64,000 nucleotides of DNA from Candidatus Gastranaerophilales bacterium (GTDB taxonomy: Bacteria; Cyanobacteriota; Vampirovibrionia; Gastranaerophilales; Gastranaerophilaceae): positions 1 through 64,000 of the forward strand of contig JAMPIM010000004.1 in NCBI GenBank assembly GCA_023662705.1, written 5' to 3'. The notes under the pieces were generated by a model. It was given only the letters and a program-made list of their open reading frames with translations. It was not told the DNA's origin and did no database searches. Each line of letters opens with the position of its first letter. Positions within the stretch are counted from its first letter, which is position 1. A program made the position numbers and the translations under genes. Shown piece by piece: positions 1 through 8,380 of the stretch.

Positions 1-817
1 TTACGCATATTAATACAAGAGTCAGAGCACCTGCTTTTGATGCTGTAATTAAACATATAATAAGCGCAATTGCGGGGCCGACAACAGGAATAATGTCCAA
101 TACCGCAGTTATCAAACCTAATAATATTGCATAATCAACTCCGATTAAAAGAAGTCCGACAGCCATAATTACACCGACACTTGTCATTGTCGCGATTTGA
201 GCAATTACGTATCCGCCGATTTTCTTTGAGATTGTTTCAATAATTTCTTCCGCCTTTTCTTTCATATTTGCAGGGAAAAGACTCATATAGGCTGTTTTTA
301 CTTCTTCTTTATCAGCCATAAAGTAATAAATAATAATTAATGCAGCAATCAGATAAACTACTGCTTGAGCAAAGTTAATACTTATATTAATAGATTGATT
401 AACGAATTTTGAGGTAAATCCTGATGCTGAAGATATAAAATCCCCTAAATCAATAGCTGCAAGCTGTGACTTGCTTATTACAGGTAATGTTGCAGCGAAT
501 TCTTTTAAGGATTCTATATATGACGGTATGTGAGCAATAAAAGACTTAATTTCGTGTCCTGCCATTGCGATTAGAGGAATAAAGAATGCTCCGAGTACAA
601 GAACCGTTAGTCCGAGAACAATTCCGGCTGCTGCACTTCGATTAAGCTTCTTAAACTTGTCTACTAGCGGATTTAGTGAGCATGCTATTACGTATGATGC
701 AAAGAATAAGATTGCAATATCTTTAATAGATGCAATGAATTTAAGTAATAGAATCATTACAACAAAAAAGATTATATTTTTAGCTGTAAGATATTTCTGA
801 AAAATATTATCGAACAT
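1..817 (-). CDS. AI-2E family transporter (3' end cut by window edge)
   Basis: Reverse-strand translation gives a continuous frame from ATG at 817 to the window edge, about 272 residues, with no stop. It starts MFDNIFQKYLTAKNI and has long hydrophobic stretches near residues 15-50 and 65-85 and in the second half (for example IAQIATMTSVGVIMAVGLLL). The late block AILLGLITAVLDIIPVVGP is the conserved G-x(n)-IPxxGP region of the AI-2E/PerM-like permease family (PF01594). Members are inner-membrane proteins that export signalling molecules or act as antiporters, so the substrate cannot be read from sequence. A strong ribosome site, GGAGGAGTT, lies at 820-828. The gene is divergent from the ABC ATPase gene, with a 50-bp gap that must hold both promoters. 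The last transmembrane segment lies outside the window. Confidence 0.85.
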   Translation of the reverse strand, partial: MFDNIFQKYLTAKNIIFFVVMILLLKFIASIKDIAILFFASYVIACSLNPLVDKFKKLNRSAAAGIVLGLTVLVLGAFFIPLIAMAGHEIKSFIAHIPSYIESLKEFAATLPVISKSQLAAIDLGDFISSASGFTSKFVNQSINISINFAQAVVYLIAALIIIYYFMADKEEVKTAYMSLFPANMKEKAEEIIETISKKIGGYVIAQIATMTSVGVIMAVGLLLIGVDYAILLGLITAVLDIIPVVGPAIALIICLITASKAGALTLVLICV

Positions 818-867
818 AGTAACTCCTCCAATTTCAATATTACCATAAAATATGCTAAAATAAGTCT

Positions 868-1638
868 ATGGAAATTTTATTGGATATTAGAAACCTGTCA
901 ATTGAATATACGAGTATAAAAGAGGGCAATAAATCAGTAGTTAAGGCGGTTAATGATGTGTCACTTAAGATTCTGCGCGGAGAAATTTATGCTCTGGCCG
1001 GCGAATCAGGCTGTGGTAAATCTACTTTGGCTAAAGCAATAACTAAGCTTGTTCCGCCAAAATCCGGCGAAATGCTCTATGACGGGGTAAATATATATGA
1101 TATTAAACGTGATTATCCGAAGAATGTTCAGATGGTTTTTCAAAACCCGTATTCCAGTCTTAATCCGAAGATGAAAATCAAAGATATTCTTGTTGAACCT
1201 TTGGATATTAATACAAAACTTGCGCGCAGTGAAAAGGAAGCTCTTGTAGAAGAGGTTCTTAGTGACGTAGGGCTGCCGCTAACTTGCTTAAATCTTTACC
1301 CTCACGAGTTTTCAGGCGGGCAAAGACAGCGAATAGCAATAGCAAGAGCACTGATTCTTAATCCGAAACTATTGATTGCTGACGAGCCTGTGAGTGCACT
1401 TGATGCTAGTATTCAGGCACAAATTATTAATCTGTTAAAAGATTTACGTCTAAAAAGAGATTTAACAATATTATTTATTTCTCATGACATGAATGTTATT
1501 AAATATTTGGCTGACAGAGTCGGTATAATGTATTTTGGCACTCTGGTCGAGGAAAATTATGCGGGTACAATTTTCCGTTATCCGAAAGAAGATTATACAA
1601 AGAAGCTTATTTCAGCTGTGCCGATGTTAAAGTATTAA
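868..1638 (+). CDS. ABC transporter ATP-binding protein, oligopeptide/dipeptide (OppF/DppF) type
   Basis: This 256-residue cytoplasmic ATPase has every landmark of the ABC fold: Walker A GESGCGKST (residues 45-53), Q-loop FQNP (about 91-94), signature SGGQRQR (149-155), Walker B LLIADEP (168-174) and H-loop His206. The sequence after the Q-loop (YSSLNPKMKI) and the FISHDMNVI segment are typical of the peptide/nickel importer ATPases OppF/DppF. It ends shortly after residue 250, without the long C-terminal cysteine-rich tail found in many Opp ATPases. No permease or binding-protein gene is adjacent, so its partners must be encoded elsewhere or before the window. The ATG at 868 agrees with the conserved beginning, though no strong ribosome site is visible. 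Confidence 0.9.
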   Translation: MEILLDIRNLSIEYTSIKEGNKSVVKAVNDVSLKILRGEIYALAGESGCGKSTLAKAITKLVPPKSGEMLYDGVNIYDIKRDYPKNVQMVFQNPYSSLNPKMKIKDILVEPLDINTKLARSEKEALVEEVLSDVGLPLTCLNLYPHEFSGGQRQRIAIARALILNPKLLIADEPVSALDASIQAQIINLLKDLRLKRDLTILFISHDMNVIKYLADRVGIMYFGTLVEENYAGTIFRYPKEDYTKKLISAVPMLKY

Positions 1639-1728
1639 GATTTGTAACAAAAAATATGCTTCCTGAAATTGGAATAAATTTATATACTTTATATCTATGT
1701 AAGATGAAACAATATGGGAGCAACAAAT

Positions 1729-2028
1729 ATGTCGGCTAATATTAATGCAAATGTTTTAAAAAACTTTATTATTAAAAATATCGGTGCTAATCATTTAACA
1801 GAAAAAACAGCTCAAAAAGCGGGTATTTCTAAAGACCAGTTTGATGAAGCAAATGTTGATGAAAATAAATATCTTGAATTGGACGAAATCCTTCAAGACA
1901 ACGATTTGTATGAACAGTTCGCTACAATGTATGTAGCTGAGCAAGATGATAAAGCGAAGACTAAAGACGAGGAAACCGAGAAAAAGGAACAAACACAGGT
2001 AAAAGACAAAAACGGAGCAGGCGTTTAA
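1729..2028 (+). CDS. Small acidic EF-hand-like protein, function unknown
   Basis: This is a 99-residue protein starting MSANINANVLKNF. I prefer the ATG at 1729 to the one at 1714 because GGGAG (1716-1720) then sits at proper ribosome-site distance. The centre, DENKYLELDEIL, resembles one degenerate calcium-binding EF-hand loop followed by a short helix. The C-terminal third is a charged, lysine/glutamate-rich tail that is probably disordered. There is no signal peptide or membrane segment. It is a single-gene unit, closed by the terminator at 2075. I do not recognise the family. It may belong with the larger EF-hand protein at 61.5-62.7 kb as part of a lineage-specific group. Confidence 0.65.
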   Translation: MSANINANVLKNFIIKNIGANHLTEKTAQKAGISKDQFDEANVDENKYLELDEILQDNDLYEQFATMYVAEQDDKAKTKDEETEKKEQTQVKDKNGAGV

Positions 2029-2074
2029 TTCAGATTAGATTATGAGAGAGTAGAAAAAGAAGAATAAGGTATTT

Positions 2075-2103
2075 AAAACGGAGCCCGCGGGCTCCGTTTT
2101 TTA
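2075..2103 (+). terminator. Rho-independent terminator
   Basis: A perfect palindrome, CGGAGCCCGCGGGCTCCG (2079-2096), is flanked by AAAA before and a T run after. It closes the small acidic protein gene and insulates the dehydrogenase gene that follows. Confidence 0.9.
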
Positions 2104-2122
2104 TCCGCTTGTACAATAGTCA

Positions 2123-2160
2123 AAACTCCTTTATTATAAATACTTATTAAAAAGGAGTTT
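2123..2160 (+). promoter_or_regulatory. Inverted repeat covering the ribosome site of the dehydrogenase gene
   Basis: AAACTCCTTT (2123-2132) and AAAGGAGTTT (2151-2160) are perfect 10-bp complements separated by 18 bases. The right arm contains the Shine-Dalgarno sequence AAGGAG of the gene starting at 2167. If both arms are transcribed, pairing would mask the ribosome site. If not, the repeat could be a repressor operator. No known riboswitch class is recognisable. Confidence 0.45.
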
Positions 2161-2166
2161 ATTAAT

Positions 2167-3174
2167 ATGAAAATGCTGATATTTGATTTTAGGGAATCTG
2201 AACGTGATTTTTTTGAACGTAATGAGTTTACGGATTTTGAGATAACTTTTATAGAAGAACCTTTAAACGAGATGTCCCAATTAACGGAAGAACAATTAAG
2301 GGATACTGATATTGTCAGTGTTTTTATAAATTCGTCTTTGTCAGAAGAAGTGATAAGTAAGTTTAAAAATTTAAGAATGATTGCAACCCGCTCTACCGGA
2401 TATAATCATATTGATGTGAAATACTGCACTCAGCGTAACATAGCAGTGTTTAATGTTGAACAATACGGACATACGGCTGTAGCACAATATACAATCGGGT
2501 TAATGATTGCGATTGTAAGAAATATGCTTCCTGCATATTTTGCAATGCAAAAAAATCTGATAAATCACGCTGATTATGAGGGACGTGACCTTGAAAATAT
2601 GACGTTGGGTATTATCGGCGGAGGTGCTATTGGCGGCGGCGTTGCGCAGATTGCACATGCAATGGGAATGAAAGTTATTGTTTATTCTTATAAAAAATCA
2701 GACAGTTTAAAAGATATTGTGGAGTTTGTTGAGCTCGATGAACTTTTAAGGGAATCGGATATTATATCGCTGCATATTCCTTATACAACAGAGACGTATC
2801 ATTTCCTTGGAGCAGAAGCGTTTAACAAAATGAAAGAAGGCGTTTATATTATCAATACAGCCCGCGGAGAATTGGTGGATGTTGTTGCGCTTTATGAAAA
2901 TTTAATGAGCGGTAAGGTAAAAGGGGCTGCGTTGGATGTTTTAGAATGTGAAAATGCTACATTCAGCGGTGAAATCTTGGATGATATTAAGAATTCTAAT
3001 TCAAAATGCTTAACTAGTGCACTTGTGACAGAAAAACTGCTAGGTTTTAAAAATGTTATTTTAACTCCGCATATTGCTTATAATACACAAGAAGCGGTTA
3101 ATACCATTCTAAAAACAACCTTTAATAATATAAGGGATTATGTTAAAGGAATGGATAACAATCGGGTATGCTAA
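2167..3174 (+). CDS. D-isomer-specific 2-hydroxyacid dehydrogenase (D-lactate dehydrogenase-like)
   Basis: This 335-residue NAD-dependent dehydrogenase interconverts a D-2-hydroxyacid and a 2-oxoacid, most likely lactate and pyruvate. The nucleotide-binding motif GIIGGGAIGGG starts near residue 148. The three catalytic landmarks of the family follow: Arg in NTARGELVD, Glu in ALDVLECE, and His in LTPHIAYNT. The YGHTAVAQYTIGLM block near residue 100 is the usual cofactor-hinge region. Length and order match the D-LDH group (PF00389 and PF02826). Its ribosome site lies inside an inverted repeat (2123-2160). Its last four bases overlap the end of the convergent radical SAM gene. Exact substrate is an inference, since phosphoglycerate and hydroxyisocaproate dehydrogenases share these motifs. 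Confidence 0.88.
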   Translation: MKMLIFDFRESERDFFERNEFTDFEITFIEEPLNEMSQLTEEQLRDTDIVSVFINSSLSEEVISKFKNLRMIATRSTGYNHIDVKYCTQRNIAVFNVEQYGHTAVAQYTIGLMIAIVRNMLPAYFAMQKNLINHADYEGRDLENMTLGIIGGGAIGGGVAQIAHAMGMKVIVYSYKKSDSLKDIVEFVELDELLRESDIISLHIPYTTETYHFLGAEAFNKMKEGVYIINTARGELVDVVALYENLMSGKVKGAALDVLECENATFSGEILDDIKNSNSKCLTSALVTEKLLGFKNVILTPHIAYNTQEAVNTILKTTFNNIRDYVKGMDNNRVC

Positions 3175-4076
3175 AACTTAGTCCCTTGTCTGCTGTCGCG
3201 GCGAATGAATTCCTTGTCGATTCTGTTTAGGGTATCCAGCTTTTTGCCAATCCATCTTGGAGCAACAAGTTCCGTGCGTAAGCCGTTGCCTGCAAGACGA
3301 TGTATTGTTGTTTGCGGGGGTAAATATTCTAGAAAATCGCATACGGTTGAAACATATTCATCTTGGGACATAAATTCAAGTTCTCCGGCGCGGTATATTT
3401 CTGCAAGCTTAGTTCCTTCAAGCGCGCATAACATGTGGATTTTTACGCCTTCCGGCTCAAGTTTTGCTATGGTTTGAGCGGTTTGCATCATCTCTTCGTA
3501 TGTTTCAAAAAGGTTCAAAATAACGTGCAGACAAATGTTTATTCCTGCTTCTTTGGTCTTTTCGTAAGCTTCCAAAAAACATTTGTAATCGTGACCGCGA
3601 TTAATTTTTATAAGAGTTTTGTCGTGAACTGTTTGGAGTCCGTATTCAATCCAAGTATAGTAATCAGATGTAAATGAAGATATTAAATTTAATTTATCTT
3701 CATCTACACAGTCGGGGCGGGTTCCTATGGAAAGCCCCACAATATCAGGGTGATGAAGTGATGCTGTGTAGATTTTTTCTAATTCCTGAACGGGTTTATA
3801 TGTATTCGAAAATGCCTGAAAATAAGACATGAATTTTTGAGCGCCGAATCTTTCTGATAAAGTTTTGGCGCCTGTATTAACCTGCTCTTCTATTGATAAA
3901 AGATTAGAGTGAGCTTGTGAAAAGCTTCCGCCGTCATCACAAAAAATACAGCCGCAGTTTGATATTGTGCCGTCTCTGTTGGGGCAGGAGAACCCTGCAT
4001 CAAGAGTTATTTTATAAACCTTTGCTCCGAATTTTTGTTTTAAGTGGTCGCTGAACGCGTTGTATCTTTTTTCCAT
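3171..4076 (-). CDS. TIGR01212-type radical SAM protein (YhcC/YtqA-like)
   Basis: This 301-residue enzyme has an N-terminal cluster motif in which Cys31 of SCPNRDG is followed by GCIFC (Cys43 and Cys46). That spacing, with the CPNRDG sequence, marks the YhcC/TIGR01212 branch of radical SAM proteins, related to the Elp3 fold. SIGTRPDCVD and WIEYGLQTVHDKTL are further conserved blocks of that family. The proteins are cytoplasmic, bind a [4Fe-4S] cluster and cleave S-adenosylmethionine. Their substrate is generally uncharacterised, with roles in RNA or sulfur modification suggested. The gene is convergent with the dehydrogenase (4-bp overlap) and divergent from proS. The only visible problem is the weak ribosome site before ATG 4076. 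Confidence 0.85.
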   Translation of the reverse strand: MEKRYNAFSDHLKQKFGAKVYKITLDAGFSCPNRDGTISNCGCIFCDDGGSFSQAHSNLLSIEEQVNTGAKTLSERFGAQKFMSYFQAFSNTYKPVQELEKIYTASLHHPDIVGLSIGTRPDCVDEDKLNLISSFTSDYYTWIEYGLQTVHDKTLIKINRGHDYKCFLEAYEKTKEAGINICLHVILNLFETYEEMMQTAQTIAKLEPEGVKIHMLCALEGTKLAEIYRAGELEFMSQDEYVSTVCDFLEYLPPQTTIHRLAGNGLRTELVAPRWIGKKLDTLNRIDKEFIRRDSRQGTKF

Positions 4077-4136
4077 ATATTAAGAGTAACACAAACTTCT
4101 TTTGTGATAAAATTAAGAAAAAGAGGATTTAAGCTT

Positions 4137-5879
4137 ATGAAAATGTCAAAATTATTCGTACAAACTTTAAGAGAATTTCCTTCCGATGCGGAAGTTATTT
4201 CTCATAAAATGCTTATCAGAGCAGGTTATATAAGAAAACTTACCAGTGGGGTTTATAACTATTTACCCCTAATGTGGAGAGTTTTGAAAAAAGTTGAAAC
4301 CATCGTTCGTGAAGAAATGGACAAAGCAGGTGCTCAGGAACTTTTGATGCCTTTTGTTCAGCCAAAAGAGCTCTGGGAAGAATCAGGCAGATGGGGTGCG
4401 TATGGCGGTGAACTTATGAGACTTAAAGACCGTCACGGTCGTGAAATGTGCCTTGGACCGACTCACGAAGAAATTATTACTGCAATTGCACGTGATGGTT
4501 TGAAATCATACAAACAGTTACCTGTAAACTTATATCAGATTCAGTCAAAATTCCGTGACGAAAGACGTCCGCGTTTTGGTCTTTTGAGAGGTCGCGAGTT
4601 TATTATGAAAGATGCTTATTCTTTTGATACAACCCAAGAAGGACTTGAAAAAGAGTATCAAAATATGTGGAAAGCATACTCTACTATCTTTAAACGCTGC
4701 GGGCTTGATACTAAAGCTGTTCAATCTGATTCAGGTGCAATTGGCGGAAGCGTCAGTCACGAATTTATGGTAATTACAGATACCGATGCAGGTGAAAATG
4801 ATGTATTCTACTGTGAATGCGATTATGCAGCAAACTCAAACCATGCTGTATCAAAACTTCCTGAGGCGAAAGTTGTTGGTGATTTTGCAAAATCTGAAAT
4901 TGTTGATACTCCAAATACTCATTCAATCGAGGAACTTTGTGATTTCTTAAAAATCCCTGCAACATTAATTGTTAAGACTCTTGTTTATATTGTTGATAAA
5001 AAACCTGTGTTAGCTTTGATTCGCGGAGATAAAGCTGTTGAAGAAACAAAACTTCTTAATGCAGTAGGCGGTGTTGATATTCGTATTGCAACAGCAGGCG
5101 AAATTGACGAAATGATGGGGGTAAATGGATTTGAGGCTGAAAGAGGCTTTATTGGACCTAAGGGGTTAAAAGAATATAACGGATTCCCTGTAACTGTTGT
5201 TGCAGATGAAACGGTTAAAGAATTGAAAAACTTTGTTATCGGAATTAACCAAAAAGATAAACACGGAGTTGGTTACAATTGGGGTGTGGAAGTGGAACTT
5301 CCTGAAACAGTTACCGATATTCGTCTTGTTGAAGCAGGTGAATTTTGTCCTGAATGCGGTAAACCGCTAAAAGTTACAAGAGGTATTGAGGTTGGTAATA
5401 TTTTCCAATTAGGAACTAAATACTCTAAACCGATGAATGCTGTTTATCTTGACCAGAACGGCAAGGCACAGCCTTATGTTATGGGATGTTACGGTATTGG
5501 TATCTCAAGAACTGCTGCGGCTGCTGTTGAAGCTCATTATGATGAAAAAGGTATCAAATGGCCGCTTGCAATTGCTCCTTATCACGCAATAGTAATTCCT
5601 GTAAGTACAAAGGATGAAACTCAAATGAAAGTTGCGGAAGATATTTATAAAACTCTTCTAAAACACGGAGTTGAGGCAGTAATTGATGACCGTGACGAGC
5701 GTCCTGGGGTTAAATTCAAAGACGCTGACTTAATCGGTTTCCCTTATAGAATTACTGTAGGGAAGGGAATCTCAGAAGGATTGGTTGAATTCAAGGTTCG
5801 TGAAACTGATGAAATGTCAAATATAAAACCTGAAGATGCAGCAGAAATAGTTATTACAGCTGTAAACAATCTAAAATAG
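4137..5879 (+). CDS. proS: Proline-tRNA ligase, bacterial editing type
   Basis: ProS charges tRNA-Pro with proline in the cytoplasm. The 580-residue chain carries class II synthetase motif 1 in the N-terminal third, motif 2 as FRDERRPRFGLLRGREFIMK, and motif 3 near GCYGIGISR. Between motifs 2 and 3 lies the roughly 180-residue editing insertion (from about residue 225), with the family's conserved KTLVY and GDKAVEETKL blocks, followed by the C-terminal anticodon-binding domain. Length fits the usual 565-580 residues. A longer frame opens at 4044, but homology begins at MKMSKLFVQTLREFP and AGAGGAT precedes ATG 4137, so the start is placed there. A terminator follows at 5889. Confidence 0.97.
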   Translation: MKMSKLFVQTLREFPSDAEVISHKMLIRAGYIRKLTSGVYNYLPLMWRVLKKVETIVREEMDKAGAQELLMPFVQPKELWEESGRWGAYGGELMRLKDRHGREMCLGPTHEEIITAIARDGLKSYKQLPVNLYQIQSKFRDERRPRFGLLRGREFIMKDAYSFDTTQEGLEKEYQNMWKAYSTIFKRCGLDTKAVQSDSGAIGGSVSHEFMVITDTDAGENDVFYCECDYAANSNHAVSKLPEAKVVGDFAKSEIVDTPNTHSIEELCDFLKIPATLIVKTLVYIVDKKPVLALIRGDKAVEETKLLNAVGGVDIRIATAGEIDEMMGVNGFEAERGFIGPKGLKEYNGFPVTVVADETVKELKNFVIGINQKDKHGVGYNWGVEVELPETVTDIRLVEAGEFCPECGKPLKVTRGIEVGNIFQLGTKYSKPMNAVYLDQNGKAQPYVMGCYGIGISRTAAAAVEAHYDEKGIKWPLAIAPYHAIVIPVSTKDETQMKVAEDIYKTLLKHGVEAVIDDRDERPGVKFKDADLIGFPYRITVGKGISEGLVEFKVRETDEMSNIKPEDAAEIVITAVNNLK

Positions 5880-5888
5880 TGATAAATG

Positions 5889-5915
5889 TAAAAAGGGGAT
5901 TTAATTCCCCTTTTT
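5889..5915 (+). terminator. Rho-independent terminator after proS
   Basis: AAAAGGGG (5891-5898) pairs with CCCCTTTT (5907-5914) around an 8-base loop, followed by T residues. It lies 10 bases after the proS stop. Confidence 0.85.
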
Positions 5916-5951
5916 AATATGTTAAAATATTTTATATAACAGGAGATGAGC

Positions 5952-6662
5952 ATGAAAAAGAATGGTTTTACTTTATCTGAATTAATAATATCTTTATCTG
6001 TAATCGGCATTGCATCAGCTTTAATGATGCCTGCAATAACAAAATTAATGCCTGATAAGTATAAAACTAAAACAGTTAATGTTCATTCGAAGATTGTAAG
6101 TGCCGTGAATACGCTTCTTGATGACGATGCAATTTACTGGTGTGTAGATAATGACAGTAAAGAAGGTTTGTCCTGCGACGGTCAGGCTCAAAAAACGGAT
6201 TTAAGAAATGATAACAGATACCGTGGTGCTAATAAATTTGAAAATCTTATGGTTTATCAATTGGGTTTAGAAAATGCAAGAAATCCTATTGATAACTATC
6301 GTTGGATGACTCCTGACGGTGCTTATTGGAGATTTGAGCGCGGTTGTGATAATGACGGCAATGGTACTTTTACAGCTAATGCAAATGGAACATGTACTAC
6401 AAACAATGCGCTATGTTATAGAATTACCGTTGACTTAAACGGTGCTGTTGCGAATAGCCGTCCGAACCGAATTTTTGGTCAAAACGGAGAGCAAAAACCT
6501 GATCGTTTTAGATTCAGAGTCGATAATTACGGCGGGGTTACACCTGATGATGCGATGTCAGCTGCATATTTAAGAAACTCTTTCAAATCGGCTGATAAGA
6601 AAGACGATAGAGCTAGAGCGCGACAGCTTTATGCAGACAAAGCCAGATACAGAGATTTATAA
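5952..6662 (+). CDS. Type IV pilin-like (pseudopilin) protein
   Basis: This 236-residue protein begins MKKNGFTLSELIISLSVIG. That is a prepilin leader: a short basic segment, cleavage after Gly5 before Phe, Glu at mature position 5 and then a long hydrophobic helix. It would be processed by the prepilin peptidase and either assembled into a pilus/type II-like secretion apparatus or held in the inner membrane. The rest is a soluble domain rich in Asn, Asp and Gly with four cysteines in pairs (WCVDN, LSCDG, RGCDN, ALCYR), compatible with disulfides outside the cytoplasm. AGGAG at 5941-5945 fits ATG 5952 better than ATG 5946. No pilus-assembly gene is adjacent. Orphan pilin-like genes of this style are common in Melainabacteria-like genomes (recalled, not tested). 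Confidence 0.85.
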   Translation: MKKNGFTLSELIISLSVIGIASALMMPAITKLMPDKYKTKTVNVHSKIVSAVNTLLDDDAIYWCVDNDSKEGLSCDGQAQKTDLRNDNRYRGANKFENLMVYQLGLENARNPIDNYRWMTPDGAYWRFERGCDNDGNGTFTANANGTCTTNNALCYRITVDLNGAVANSRPNRIFGQNGEQKPDRFRFRVDNYGGVTPDDAMSAAYLRNSFKSADKKDDRARARQLYADKARYRDL

Positions 6663-7580
6663 TTAAAGATGTAATCCGTTTCCCCAATCACGGGCAAACA
6701 TTTCACCTTTACCTTCAGGTTTAACTTTAATCAGGCGAAGAGTTCCTTTGCCTGTTTTTACGTCAATGCCTGATTTGGAAACTTTAAGAAAACTGCCTTC
6801 CGTTCCGCTATATTCTTCTTCTAGGGGTTCCGTTTCCATTACTTTTATAATTTTACCTTGGTATTCAAAGAACGCTCCCGGGCATTTGTAGACTCCGCGT
6901 ACAAGGTTGTGAATCTCTTGTGCTGATTTAGACCAGTCGATTCTGCATTCTTCTTTTGAAAGCTTATCAGCGTAACATAAACCTTCTTCACATTGACATT
7001 GAGGTGTTAGAGTGCCTTCTGCAATTCCGATAAGTGTTTTTTCCAGAAGCTCAGGGGATTTGCTTGCGCAAATTTCAAAAAGCTCGACACAATTCATATT
7101 TGGTGTGATTTCAATCGGATGTTTCATGCAGATGTCTCCGCAATCCAGTCCGAGTTCGGTAATCATTGTACAGATGCCTGTTTCTTTATCGCCGTTTATA
7201 ATCGCACGTTGGATTGGATTTGCACCACGATATTTTGGTAAAAGCGATACGTGCAGATTAATTGTTTCGTATTTTGGAATATCAAGAACTTCCTGAGATA
7301 ATATTTGTCCGAAAGCAAATGTTACGAAGAAATCCGGTTTCAATTCTTTTAAAGCTTCAATGATTTCAGGTTCTTTGCGAATAGATTTTGGCTGAAAAAC
7401 AGGGATGTTATTCTCCAGAGCGAATGTTTTAATCGGACTTGGTGTAAGTTTATGTCCACGTCCTGACGGTTTGTCAGGCTGTGTAACTACTGCCAAAACT
7501 TCAAATTTGTTATTCAAATGTTCTAATGACTTCAACCCGATGTCAGGTGTTCCGAAGAAAACTATACTAATTTTTTCCAT
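6663..7580 (-). CDS. fmt: Methionyl-tRNA formyltransferase
   Basis: Fmt transfers a formyl group from 10-formyltetrahydrofolate to initiator Met-tRNA. The 305 residues show the N-terminal Rossmann-like block IVFFGTPDIG, the catalytic formyltransferase signature HVSLLPKYRGANPIQRAI (about residues 108-125) with the essential Asn-His-Asp group near it, and LDCGDICM. The C-terminal domain includes IHNLVRGVYKCPGAFF, which binds tRNA. Length is normal (about 310). The gene is the last of the def - small ORF - fmt run on the minus strand and abuts the stop of the prepilin-like gene. Pairing with def is the classic arrangement, since formylated starts are later deformylated. Confidence 0.96.
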   Translation of the reverse strand: MEKISIVFFGTPDIGLKSLEHLNNKFEVLAVVTQPDKPSGRGHKLTPSPIKTFALENNIPVFQPKSIRKEPEIIEALKELKPDFFVTFAFGQILSQEVLDIPKYETINLHVSLLPKYRGANPIQRAIINGDKETGICTMITELGLDCGDICMKHPIEITPNMNCVELFEICASKSPELLEKTLIGIAEGTLTPQCQCEEGLCYADKLSKEECRIDWSKSAQEIHNLVRGVYKCPGAFFEYQGKIIKVMETEPLEEEYSGTEGSFLKVSKSGIDVKTGKGTLRLIKVKPEGKGEMFARDWGNGLHL

Positions 7581-7771
7581 TTTAATTTATTTGTAACCCT
7601 TTTTATAACGTCTTCCCATAAAAATTCTCTTTTTACTTGCTGTTCCAAGCGCTGTCCCATTTCTGATTTTGGAGCAGGAATATGATAAGCTGAAATATTT
7701 CTTCTATTGAAAGATTGACGCGCTCTTTCTATTATTAGAGGAATTTCTTGCTGACTATCCATTATTTTCAT
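7562..7771 (-). CDS. Small conserved-position protein between def and fmt, function unknown
   Basis: This is a 69-residue basic protein (MKIMDSQQEIPLII...), with an amphipathic N-terminal helix and a lysine-rich end. It overlaps the 3' end of def by 17 bases and the 5' end of fmt by 19, so the three genes would be translationally coupled. There is no membrane segment, signal peptide or recognisable domain. A second ATG, at the fourth codon (MDSQQEIP), is equally possible. Support is only positional: the frame fills the gap between two genes that otherwise would not touch. The chance that it is a shadow frame is real. Confidence 0.5.
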   Translation of the reverse strand: MKIMDSQQEIPLIIERARQSFNRRNISAYHIPAPKSEMGQRLEQQVKREFLWEDVIKRVTNKLKWKKLV

Positions 7772-8348
7772 TTTTAGTTTCCTTAGGCAAGTTGTTAATT
7801 GCTTCTGCTAATTCAGGTTCGTCAATAAGTCTTTCAACTTCAATCGGAGGGAGATTATGTTTTTTTAGAACTTCTTCTGCTTCGAAACGATTCATAGCGT
7901 GGTCAATGAATAAAATTCCGTCAAGGTGGTCAAATTCGTGTTGAATTGCACGTGCAAGAAGGGTTCCGTCTTTTGCTTCAAGTACAAATGAGCGTCCGTT
8001 TCTGTCCATTGCTTTTACCATAACATTAGCGTATCTTCTAACATCGGTAAACGCTTCAGGGAAGCTCAAACAACCTTCGTGGCTTATGCAGGCACCTGAT
8101 TTTTTAATAATCTTAGGGTTGATAAATACAATCGGATTAAGAGGTTCGTTGCCTGTTGAAACATCAATTACAAAAACTCTGTAGTTTTCACCGATTTGAG
8201 GAGCAGCAAGCCCTACTCCGTTTTGTGAATACATTGTATCCAGCATATCTTCAACCAAAATTTTTATTTTCTGAGAAACTTTATGAACTTCTTTTGCAGG
8301 AGTTCTTAGAACTGCTTCCCCATATCTTACAACTTTTCTTATAGACAT
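7755..8348 (-). CDS. def: Peptide deformylase
   Basis: Def removes the formyl group from nascent proteins. All three metal-site motifs are present: GVGLAAPQIG (residues 44-53), EGCLSFP (91-97, Cys93 a metal ligand) and QHEFDH (136-141, two His ligands and catalytic Glu). The 197-residue length includes a tail of about 30 residues past the core, ending in a charged KETKNENNG. It is the first gene of the def-fmt unit. A terminator-free 32-bp gap separates it from the trkH stop on the same strand, so it may be read with trkA-trkH. Confidence 0.96.
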   Translation of the reverse strand: MSIRKVVRYGEAVLRTPAKEVHKVSQKIKILVEDMLDTMYSQNGVGLAAPQIGENYRVFVIDVSTGNEPLNPIVFINPKIIKKSGACISHEGCLSFPEAFTDVRRYANVMVKAMDRNGRSFVLEAKDGTLLARAIQHEFDHLDGILFIDHAMNRFEAEEVLKKHNLPPIEVERLIDEPELAEAINNLPKETKNENNG

Positions 8349-8380
8349 AATTTACCTCACTAATTTTATTTTAGCACAAA

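Noticed and set aside
3205..3677. Plus-strand frames opposite the radical SAM gene at 3171-4076
   Set aside because: Shadow frames of a gene with intact motifs.
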